DNA from: an uncultured Collinsella sp.
GTDB taxonomy: Bacteria > Actinomycetota > Coriobacteriia > Coriobacteriales > Coriobacteriaceae
DNA length: 45,837 nt
NCBI GenBank assembly: GCA_900555515.1
Contig: USLO01000001.1
Location: 1-45,837 of the forward strand
Reading direction: 5' to 3'
In this document: positions 16,583 through 23,929 of the stretch, piece by piece
Numbering within the stretch: the stretch's first letter is position 1
Layout of the letters: each line of letters begins with the position of its first letter
Position numbers and translations under genes: made by a program
Notes under the pieces: model-generated
What the model was told of the DNA's origin: nothing
Seen by the model: only the letters and a program-made list of their open reading frames with translations
Database searches by the model: none

Positions 16583-17848
16583 CTAAAGCATGCCGGCGGA
16601 TGCGAGAGCGAGTATAACCACTATCGCCACAAGGGCGACGATCACCATCGTGAGCGCCATCGAGCGTTGACGTTTGACGGCAAGGCGCGCGCGACGCATG
16701 GACTCGGCGCTGCGGACCGTCTCGATGGATGGCGTCGGTCGAGGCGCGGGCTGTGCCTGCGCCGCCGTACGGGTTGCCGCGGCCACGCTTGCAGGGGCGG
16801 TGGCGTTCGCCGAAATGATTTCGCCGCCATGTTCTGCCACAGGCCGGCGCTTTCGCGGAGCACCCGTACGGGCGAAAGGCTCAAGGCGCGCCGCGAGTTC
16901 ATTTGCCGAAGGGCGTGCGTCTTGCGAGACTGCCAAACAAGCCATAATCGCGTTGACCAAGCCCTGTTCGCGGGGAGTTGCGGGCGCAAGGGGTTGCGGT
17001 TGCACGGTGCGCTTGAGGCGCGCGTGGTCTCCAGAGCGCCTGAGCTCTGCCTCAAAGGGCGCGTGTCCGCAATAAAGCTCGTAGAGGATGCTTCCCAGCG
17101 CATAGATGTCGACGGCGGGATTGTCACGCGCACCGGGGTCGGCCTTAAACCGCTCCAGCATTTCGGGTGCTGCGTATGCCGGCGTGGCACCGCGAAAAGC
17201 GTTGACGTCGACGGTAAAGGAAAAGTCCGGCTTAACGAGCTTGGCACTGCCCATATCGATCAGGCAGATGTCAAAATAGCCACTCGAGACCTGCTCCTCG
17301 AGCGGGATGCGATCGTGACGCAGCATGATGTTGCGCATGGAGAGGTCGCGGTGAACAAAGGGCGTGTCGAGCGATTGCGTGGACAAGATGATCTTGAGTA
17401 CGCTCAGACCCAGCGCGGCGACGATATCGCCGGGGCAGGTTTCAGCGCCATCGCTCAGAGCTGGCCGTGCATCAAGAAGCGAGACGCCGTCAACCCATTC
17501 CATGAGCAGCGCCGGGGTTCCGTCTGCCGTGTAGCCAAAACCGTAGACATCGGGGAAACCCCTTAGGTTGGATACGACGGAGAGCGTACGGTACTCCTCT
17601 TCCAAAGTTTCTCGGTTGAGCTGTTCTTGCTCGGGTTGGGCATCGGGGCGCGGCATCTTAAGCGCGAGCTCAAAAGCGCGATCGCCGCTCTGGACGCGGC
17701 GGACATAGGCGTTGCCGCCAAAGCCGCCCTTTTGCGGCGGAACGAGAAGCGTGCAGAAGCGACGCCGTGCCGCAGCCTGCTCGCGCTCGGTGAGCAGTGC
17801 TGGCGTATGAAACTTGACGAGTCGAACTTCTTCGTAGGAACCGGTCAT
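16583..17848 (-). CDS. Tail-anchored Ser/Thr protein kinase
   Basis: 421 aa. Kinase domain about residues 25-315: K in ELALKMPRP, EYRTLSVVSNLRGFPDVYGFGY (shared wording with the kinase at 11818), LLMEWVDG, catalytic loop HRDLSMRNIML (H166, D168), DMG (LIDMGSAKL) for DFG, ATPAYAAPEML and VDIYALGSILYELYCG. An Ala/Pro-rich linker follows. The protein ends with one membrane helix (MALTMVIVALVAIVVILALA) and only a few residues after it, so it is a tail-anchored cytoplasmic kinase with no outside sensor domain. It is divergent from the main plus-strand operon, and two island palindromes lie between them. Confidence 0.88.
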   Translation of the reverse strand: MTGSYEEVRLVKFHTPALLTEREQAAARRRFCTLLVPPQKGGFGGNAYVRRVQSGDRAFELALKMPRPDAQPEQEQLNRETLEEEYRTLSVVSNLRGFPDVYGFGYTADGTPALLMEWVDGVSLLDARPALSDGAETCPGDIVAALGLSVLKIILSTQSLDTPFVHRDLSMRNIMLRHDRIPLEEQVSSGYFDICLIDMGSAKLVKPDFSFTVDVNAFRGATPAYAAPEMLERFKADPGARDNPAVDIYALGSILYELYCGHAPFEAELRRSGDHARLKRTVQPQPLAPATPREQGLVNAIMACLAVSQDARPSANELAARLEPFARTGAPRKRRPVAEHGGEIISANATAPASVAAATRTAAQAQPAPRPTPSIETVRSAESMRRARLAVKRQRSMALTMVIVALVAIVVILALASAGML

Positions 17849-17899
17849 GGCGCGCTTTCATCCTTTCTTCCATTAGCAGGATATGCGCTAGCCGCCGCC

Positions 17900-17952
17900 T
17901 TCTGTTGCGCAACATCGACAAATCTGCCGCTCGCCAATGTTGCGCAACAGAA
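17900..17952. promoter_or_regulatory. Paired island palindromes TGTTGCGCAACA
   Basis: Two perfect copies, 17903-17914 and 17938-17949, have centres 35 bases apart. Their flanks mirror each other: TTCTGTTGCGCAACAT at 17900-17915 is the exact reverse complement of 17937-17952. They lie between the divergent tail-anchored kinase (-) and the main operon (+), which fits a shared control site bound on two faces. Confidence 0.85.
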
Positions 17953-18008
17953 TCGCGCAAGACGGCGGTAGAAATAGGTCAATTAAAGTCGGCAATCAGG
18001 GGAACGAT

Positions 18009-19541
18009 ATGAGCTATTCATTCAGCGCATCATATGGAATCACGCGGGAACAGTGGAACAAGATGACCACGCGAGAGCAGGATGAGTTTGTTTGGGCGCA
18101 GCGGAGCGAAGACCGGGAGCGGGAGCGCGTTGAGGCGGCCAGGGCCTTGGAGCGGGAGCGCGTTGAGACGGCCATAGCCTCGGAGCGGGAGCGCGTTGAG
18201 GCGGCCATTCAGTCATATAAGAGCTCTCTAGCTGGGATAAAAGCCAAAGCACTTTCTAAGATTGAAGACACCGATGGTTCGGTTTCGGCATATTTTGATC
18301 GGTTGATCAATGCTCGTATCGAGGCTTTTTCCCAAGAGGCATTGGGCAATATGCCCAGTGGAATGCAAGCGGTAAACATGCGCTATGCCGAAACGGTTCG
18401 CGCTAAGATTCCGGCTCTGCTCGGGGAGATTAGCGCACTACTGCCCTCAACGGTTTCGGAAGCGCATAGAGAGCAGTTCGTTCAGCAGTCGCAAGCTCAA
18501 CTTGAGGCTATCCAGACTGCTGAGCGGCTTCGCGCTCAGCATGTCGCGGAAATTACGAATTATGTTGTTGGTCCCGGCGGCGGAGTGGACCTGAAGAAGG
18601 CACTCCGTTACCTTACCGAATCAACAACTAAACAAGAGGAAGGGTCGCTCGAAGAAGCGGCTCGCGCGTTTGAGACTTGGGCGGGACGTGTTACGCCGCT
18701 TATGCAGGACGAAGCGCTCGATATTTCCCTTCGTAACCGTATCTCTGCAAAGTTTGAGAGCGTTCGCGCCGCTTTTGATGCACTTGGGCCTGATTCGCGC
18801 GTCGATGATCGCCTGGCGGCGATGAAGATGATGAATGATTTTGAATACGTAGTAAAAAACGCTACGTATGAATCGAGCGAACGGCACCGAGTCTATGAAG
18901 AGTATCGTGCGCGCATCGAACGTGCCAACAACCGTTACGGAAAGAGTCTGCCGCTTAAGCAATTGCACGAGATCGAAGATGTCTATGCTGCAAACGATGA
19001 AGCGGAGGCTGCCCTTGTCAATGCTATGAAAGACGACTATATCGAGCGTTCTATCAACGAGGTCATGGCTGCTCGCGGTATTAACGTTACTCGCTATGCC
19101 GTTATGGAGGGTTCGGGAAAGCCCTGGCGATTGATGTTTGACACCAAGCAGAACAAGGCCATCGCCCTTTTGCGCAGCACGAAAAGAGATCGACTCATCA
19201 TCCGCGTTGTCGCAGCCAACCCTGAGGAGTTTTCTGAGGATCCTGATAATCCGACCATCATCAAGGACATGAAGCCGCAGGATCAAGCGACTGTCGAGAA
19301 GGTCTATAGGGACCAGATTGAGTTCTGCGACTTCTACAAACAGTTCGAAGAGGATCTTAAGGCCTACGGCGTAACCGTTCCGGCCGAGGGTGCAGGATTG
19401 ACCACGCAGGCCGCGAATCCCGCTGCCGCCGTCGAGATTCATCCGCACGATTACGTGCCGCCTGTGCCTTCCGCAGATGCGGAGCGCCGCCTGCGTAACC
19501 GTCGCCAAGCAAGCCAGCTCAAGCAAAGAGAGATGAGGTAA
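18009..19541 (+). CDS. Coiled-coil protein, first gene of the main operon
   Basis: 510 aa from ATG 18009, chosen for the GGGGA site upstream; the frame runs back into the operator region without one. Soluble and highly charged. Residues 35-75 hold tandem 11-residue repeats of the type ERERVEAAxxS, which at DNA level are near-identical 33-base copies between about 18111 and 18209. The rest is long helix-forming sequence rich in Glu, Arg and Ala, ending in a Pro/Ala linker and a basic tail (RRLRNRRQASQLKQREMR). I recognise no enzyme motif; a scaffold or filament role is possible but not shown. The next gene begins 3 bases after its stop, so translation is coupled. Confidence 0.82.
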   Translation: MSYSFSASYGITREQWNKMTTREQDEFVWAQRSEDRERERVEAARALERERVETAIASERERVEAAIQSYKSSLAGIKAKALSKIEDTDGSVSAYFDRLINARIEAFSQEALGNMPSGMQAVNMRYAETVRAKIPALLGEISALLPSTVSEAHREQFVQQSQAQLEAIQTAERLRAQHVAEITNYVVGPGGGVDLKKALRYLTESTTKQEEGSLEEAARAFETWAGRVTPLMQDEALDISLRNRISAKFESVRAAFDALGPDSRVDDRLAAMKMMNDFEYVVKNATYESSERHRVYEEYRARIERANNRYGKSLPLKQLHEIEDVYAANDEAEAALVNAMKDDYIERSINEVMAARGINVTRYAVMEGSGKPWRLMFDTKQNKAIALLRSTKRDRLIIRVVAANPEEFSEDPDNPTIIKDMKPQDQATVEKVYRDQIEFCDFYKQFEEDLKAYGVTVPAEGAGLTTQAANPAAAVEIHPHDYVPPVPSADAERRLRNRRQASQLKQREMR

Positions 19542-19544
19542 ATC

Positions 19545-20624
19545 ATGACATGGGAATGCCCAGAATGCGGTTTTGATAATGATGACGAGCGCGATATGTG
19601 CGAGGAATGCGGTGCTCCGCGTCCCGCCGGCGTAGCACCTGCGCCGTCGACGCCTGCCGCTCCGGTGCAAGATCTCGCTGCACCAAGCGGTGAACGTCCA
19701 GCGCCCGCCGTCTATCCTGCGACTTCTTCGATGGGTGGTACACCACAGGTTCAACAGTCTGCATCCCAGCAGGTGTATCAGTCTGTTCCCGTGCCCGCGG
19801 CGCAGCCGGCACCCGCGCCTATGCCTCAGCCGGCGCCCGTGCCACAACCGATGTCCACCCCACAACCGATGCCTGCGCCCGCGCAGCAGCCCGCGGCTAT
19901 GTCGATACCGCAGCCTACCCCCATGCCCGTTCCGCAACCCGCTCCGGTTGCCGCGCCACAGCCGACGCCCGCGCCAATGCCTCAGCCCGCGCCGCAGCCC
20001 ATGGCGAATGCTGCAGCTACTCCTGCGGTTCCTGCGCTTACGCTTGCCGATCCAGCTATGGGTGAGCAGCTGCGTCTTACGGGTATGACCGTGCTTGGGC
20101 GCAACGCGTTTCCCAGTATGGCGTCGAATTTTGCAATATCTCGCCAGCATGCCAGCGTTCGCTTTGAACAGGGTACCTGGTTGGTTGCCGACGAGGGTTC
20201 CAATAATGGAACGGCCATTATGCGCGGTGGCCAGATTCTTAATTTGGCCCCCGGCGTGTCCCAGCAGATCCATACTGGTGACGTGCTGCTGATCCCGGCG
20301 GCATCTGGTGAGTTTGCCCAGCTACGTTTGATGGTCACCGTGGAGGAGCCTCCTGCGGTGCAGCCCACGCAGGCTCAGACGGCGGTTGCGCCGCGGCCTG
20401 CGGCCGTCGCGCCCGCTGCGGCACCCGCCACGCCAGCCGCTAGCCCGTCTGCCGGCGTTGAGGGCTGGTTTGTCGAGTGTCCCGAGTGTGGTCGTCTACA
20501 CCTTGTTGCCGATGAGCGCGCAAAGGTCGGGGATGGCTGTGAAGAGTGTGGCTGTTCGCTCGCGCGCACGTCTGCCGTATATCGTACGCTCGACCCCGGC
20601 GAGGATTACTCGGATGTTCGTTAG
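19545..20624 (+). CDS. Zinc-ribbon / Pro-rich linker / FHA / zinc-ribbon protein
   Basis: 359 aa. Order: N-terminal zinc ribbon CPECGFDNDDERDMCEECG (residues 5-23), a linker of about 130 residues made of repeated QPxPxP units, an FHA domain at about 165-260 (GMTVLGRNAFP, ISRQHASVRF, DEGSNNGTAIM, IHTGDVLLI), an Ala/Pro linker, and a second zinc ribbon CPECGRLHLV to CEECGCSL. The FHA arginine, serine and asparagine contact positions are present, so phosphothreonine binding is likely. It should act as a cytoplasmic adaptor. It is cotranscribed with the coiled-coil, radical-SAM, AAA+ and PP2C genes; its last 11 bases overlap the next start codon region. Confidence 0.87.
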   Translation: MTWECPECGFDNDDERDMCEECGAPRPAGVAPAPSTPAAPVQDLAAPSGERPAPAVYPATSSMGGTPQVQQSASQQVYQSVPVPAAQPAPAPMPQPAPVPQPMSTPQPMPAPAQQPAAMSIPQPTPMPVPQPAPVAAPQPTPAPMPQPAPQPMANAAATPAVPALTLADPAMGEQLRLTGMTVLGRNAFPSMASNFAISRQHASVRFEQGTWLVADEGSNNGTAIMRGGQILNLAPGVSQQIHTGDVLLIPAASGEFAQLRLMVTVEEPPAVQPTQAQTAVAPRPAAVAPAAAPATPAASPSAGVEGWFVECPECGRLHLVADERAKVGDGCEECGCSLARTSAVYRTLDPGEDYSDVR

Positions 20625-21210
20625 CCAGATGCTTGCGCCTGTCGTTTCTCTGGGGCCAGGCGAGCGCATCGCAATCTGGACTAGCGGCTGTTCTAAGCAC
20701 TGCGCCGGATGTATCTCGCCCGAACTTAGGATGCAGCTGCCCGAGCAGGATGTCGACGTTGATGAGCTTGCGCAGATGTTGCTCGATACGGCGCGCGAAC
20801 ATGGCGTGCATCGACTGACAGTTTCGGGTGGAGATCCGCTCGAGCAGGCACCAGAGCTCGTGAAGCTGCTGACAACGATCCGCTGTGCCTACGACGACAT
20901 TCTCGTTTACACCGGATTCACGTTTGAAGAGCTGCCGCAAGTGATCGGTGCGGATACGTGGGAGACGCTTAAGTCCCTCATCGATGTGCTGATCGACGGT
21001 CCGTACGTAGACGAGCTCAACGTGCCCGATTGTGCGCTGCGCGGCTCGACTAACCAGCGCGTGATCTATCTGAGCGACCGCCCGCACGATGACTACGACC
21101 AGTATCTTCAGCAGCCTCGTCAGCTTCAGAACTTTGTTCAGGACGGCACTGTTAACACCGTCGGCATTGCTAACCGCTACCACCACGAATTTCCTGTCAA
21201 GGAGGTATAA
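20614..21210 (+). CDS. Radical-SAM activase-like protein (NrdG-like, 4Fe-4S)
   Basis: 198 aa from ATG 20614, which overlaps the FHA gene by 11 bases and has GAGG 9 bases upstream; ATG 20629 is an alternative. The SAM cluster motif CSKHCAGC (C26, C30, C33) is preceded by WTSG, and TVSGGDPLEQ is the SAM-contact GGDP motif. The length and layout match glycyl-radical-enzyme activases such as NrdG, which take a hydrogen from a glycine of a partner enzyme. No glycyl-radical enzyme is encoded in the window. Placement between FHA and AAA+ genes suggests a specialised protein-modifying or radical role in the island; that is inference. Confidence 0.85.
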   Translation: MFVSQMLAPVVSLGPGERIAIWTSGCSKHCAGCISPELRMQLPEQDVDVDELAQMLLDTAREHGVHRLTVSGGDPLEQAPELVKLLTTIRCAYDDILVYTGFTFEELPQVIGADTWETLKSLIDVLIDGPYVDELNVPDCALRGSTNQRVIYLSDRPHDDYDQYLQQPRQLQNFVQDGTVNTVGIANRYHHEFPVKEV

Positions 21211-21213
21211 CAC

Positions 21214-23169
21214 ATGGCAACTGATTTCGAGCGCCAATCCTGGCAGCGCGAGATGCTCAACTTTAAAGGGGTGAAGAGCCTCTTTATTCTTGAGGGCAAC
21301 GTCAACGACAAGTATCCCGATGTGGTTGACGGCAGCCTTCAGTTCTCGGAGCTTGCCGAGGTCGTACGCGGCCTTTTTGAAGACGCCAATGGCTCAGTTG
21401 AGTACAACGTGGCATATTTCGATCCCATCCAGCTGTTCTCGAGCAGCATGGGCAACGTCGATTGCAAACGCCTGGTGTCGCTGGCCCATGACGAGGCTTC
21501 TAAGAGCGATGATCGCATGATGGAGGCGAACGCCTGCATCGCCGATGGCCGCCAAGCATATGCCACCGAGCAGTCGAGCCTGCCATCATACGGCGAGGTT
21601 ATCCGCTCAATGTTGCGCCTTAAATACAACGACAACCCCGATGGCGGCACCGAGGCCAAGCCGCTTTGCGTGATCGTCAACATGGCATCGCGTCTGCTTG
21701 CCTCCTCGACCGGTCTTATGCCCGACGAGACGCAGTTCTTCCTTAACCTGTACCTTGGTGCCAGCAAGGCGCGCCTCATTAACCGTACGGCCGTTAACAC
21801 GCTCATTCTGGTAACGGATAACGTGCGCAACCTGCCTGTGTGGTTTATCGAGGAGAATCCCTTCCTGCGCACCATCACGCTGCCGCATCCCGATCGTGAC
21901 ATGCGCGAGGCCTACATCCAAAGCAAGTTTGGCTTTGGTGAGGCGCTGTCCGATTCCGATGACCGTGCAGTGCGTCGCTTTATCGATACCACCGACGGCA
22001 TGAGCGTTAAGGAGCTCGAGGGGCTGCAGCGTATGTACCAGCGCGACATGCAAAACCCCGAGGCTTCCATCGAGGCCATCCTTCCCAAGCTCGTCGACGT
22101 CTACAAGTACGGCTTTCGCGAGAACAAATGGCAGCAGATGTTCGAGAAGCTCGAAGAGGATCCCGAGGAAAAGATCAAACGCCGCGTAAAGGGCCAGGAC
22201 GAGGCCGTCGAGAAGGCCGTCACCGTGCTCAAGCGCTCCGTTATGGGCCTTTCGGGCGCCACCCATTCATCTGGCTCTAAGCCCAAGGGCGTCCTGTTTT
22301 TGAGCGGTCCCACCGGTACCGGTAAGACCGAGATCGTTAAGGCCATTACGGAGCTTCTCTTTGGCGACGAGCGCAGCATGCTGCGTTTTGATATGTCCGA
22401 GTACGGTGCCGAGAACTCCGATCAAAAGCTCTTTGGCGCTCCTCCGGGATACGTGGGCTATGCCGAGGGCGGTCAGCTTACCAATGCGGTCAAGGCCAAT
22501 CCGTTCTCGGTGGTTCTTTTCGACGAGATCGAGAAGGCCGCGCCCAGCATTATGGACAAGTTCTTGCAGATCCTCGAAGATGGCCGCCTGACCGATGGCC
22601 AGGGTAATACCGTGTACTTCTCTGAGACGGTCATCTTCTTTACGAGCAACATCGGCTTTTCCAAGATTGAGATCGATGCGCAGGGCAACGAAGTTCGTAA
22701 TACCATCGCGCCCAACACGCCCTATGACGAGATTTGCGAGCGCGTGCGCACCGAGATGGATCGCGAGTTTAAGCCCGAGTTCTTGGGCCGTATCGGCGAC
22801 AACGTGGTGATCTTTAACTTTATCGACGATGCCGTGGCACTTCAGATCCTTAATTCCAAGATCGATGCCGTTAACCGCAACGTGCATAAGGCGCAGCCCG
22901 ATATTACGGTTGAGGCGACCGACGCTGCCCGCGAGCTGCTGCACTCCATTGCCATGACGGATGCTGTCAAGGCTAAGGGCGGCCGCGGCATTGGCAACTT
23001 GGTGGAGAGCGGCTACCTTAACGGGCTTTCCGATTTTCTGTTTGAACACCGCGCCGAGTGGCGCGGTCGTCCCGGCATGGTGGCACGCGCCGTGCCGCAG
23101 GGCGAGGGCGACGATGCGCATATCGCATTTGAGCTCGTGCCCGGATCGATGGGAGGCGATTGGCGATGA
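21214..23169 (+). CDS. ClpB/ClpA-like AAA+ ATPase with degenerate N-terminal module
   Basis: 651 aa, preceded by AAGGAGG. The C-terminal half is a Clp/Hsp100-type AAA+ unit: Walker A GPTGTGKT (residues 365-372), the pore-loop region GAPPGYVGYAEGGQ, Walker B VVLFDEIEKA (D437, E438), sensor-1 FFTSNIG, arginine finger EFLGRIGD and the small C-terminal domain. The N-terminal half looks like an AAA-type fold without a Walker A (LFILEGNVNDKYPD at the expected place) but with TLILVTDNVRNLP and an ATPase-like helical end. It lacks the ClpB N-domain and long middle domain, and no tripeptide for ClpP docking is evident, so remodelling rather than proteolysis is likelier. Its stop overlaps the PP2C start (ATGA). 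Confidence 0.88.
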   Translation: MATDFERQSWQREMLNFKGVKSLFILEGNVNDKYPDVVDGSLQFSELAEVVRGLFEDANGSVEYNVAYFDPIQLFSSSMGNVDCKRLVSLAHDEASKSDDRMMEANACIADGRQAYATEQSSLPSYGEVIRSMLRLKYNDNPDGGTEAKPLCVIVNMASRLLASSTGLMPDETQFFLNLYLGASKARLINRTAVNTLILVTDNVRNLPVWFIEENPFLRTITLPHPDRDMREAYIQSKFGFGEALSDSDDRAVRRFIDTTDGMSVKELEGLQRMYQRDMQNPEASIEAILPKLVDVYKYGFRENKWQQMFEKLEEDPEEKIKRRVKGQDEAVEKAVTVLKRSVMGLSGATHSSGSKPKGVLFLSGPTGTGKTEIVKAITELLFGDERSMLRFDMSEYGAENSDQKLFGAPPGYVGYAEGGQLTNAVKANPFSVVLFDEIEKAAPSIMDKFLQILEDGRLTDGQGNTVYFSETVIFFTSNIGFSKIEIDAQGNEVRNTIAPNTPYDEICERVRTEMDREFKPEFLGRIGDNVVIFNFIDDAVALQILNSKIDAVNRNVHKAQPDITVEATDAARELLHSIAMTDAVKAKGGRGIGNLVESGYLNGLSDFLFEHRAEWRGRPGMVARAVPQGEGDDAHIAFELVPGSMGGDWR

Positions 23170-23927
23170 CGAAGTTTATCGCTGCAGCAAAAACTCAAGC
23201 GGGAACCAATCACCCCGTCAACGAGGACCGTTTGCTTCTTGACGGTAATGTCCTTTGCTATGGCCTGGTAGGCGATTGCGAGCGCGAGATGGGCTGCATG
23301 GCAGTCTTTGACGGCGTGAGCGAAGGCGGGCACGGAGCGGCCGCCTCGACGCTCGCTGCTCAGGCGTTTGCACAGGCGACTCAGGTTTTTGAAGCCGATT
23401 CGATTGATGTCCTGCAGGATCGTTTGCGTATGGCGGGCGAGCGCGCTGAGAATGATGTCGAGTCCTATGCGGCCCGTTATGGCCTGCCCGTTGCCGCATC
23501 CACGGTTGCCGGGCTTATGGTGGCACATGATGGGTCTGCCGCAATCTTTAATGCTGGCGATTCGCGTGTGTATCGCTTGCGCGATGGCGTACTTGCGGTA
23601 TTGAGCTACGACCATACGCCCGAATCCCGCCTGGGTGGCGTTGGTTTTGAGTACAGCGATGAGTCGGTCTCGCATTGCATTGAGCTGGCGGTCGGTCTTA
23701 ATCAAGGCGGACGAAACTTAGAGATCAATACGACCACGTTGTTTCCGGGCGATCGCTATTTAATCTGCTCTGATGGCATAGATGGGGAGATTGACCTTGC
23801 GCGCCTGCAGCAGATGCTTGCGAGCGATTCGACCTGTGCGCAGCTGTGCGAGGAGCTGTATGCCGAGGCCCGAATGAACGGTTCGACGGATGACGCGACG
23901 CTGATCGTGATTGAGATAGGGGAATAA
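23166..23927 (+). CDS. PP2C-type Ser/Thr protein phosphatase
   Basis: 253 aa from ATG 23166, in a 4-base ATGA overlap with the ATPase stop and with GGGAGG 9 bases upstream. All PP2C motifs are present: NEDR near residue 20, FDGVSEGGHG (D49, G50), AGDSRVYRL, SDGIDGEID and the late STDDATLIV. These aspartates hold the two metal ions of the active site. It is soluble and should reverse the phosphorylation made by the three nearby kinases. The kinase with the repeat tail starts 3 bases after its stop, a coupled kinase/phosphatase pair. Confidence 0.93.
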   Translation: MTKFIAAAKTQAGTNHPVNEDRLLLDGNVLCYGLVGDCEREMGCMAVFDGVSEGGHGAAASTLAAQAFAQATQVFEADSIDVLQDRLRMAGERAENDVESYAARYGLPVAASTVAGLMVAHDGSAAIFNAGDSRVYRLRDGVLAVLSYDHTPESRLGGVGFEYSDESVSHCIELAVGLNQGGRNLEINTTTLFPGDRYLICSDGIDGEIDLARLQQMLASDSTCAQLCEELYAEARMNGSTDDATLIVIEIGE

Positions 23928-23929
23928 AG

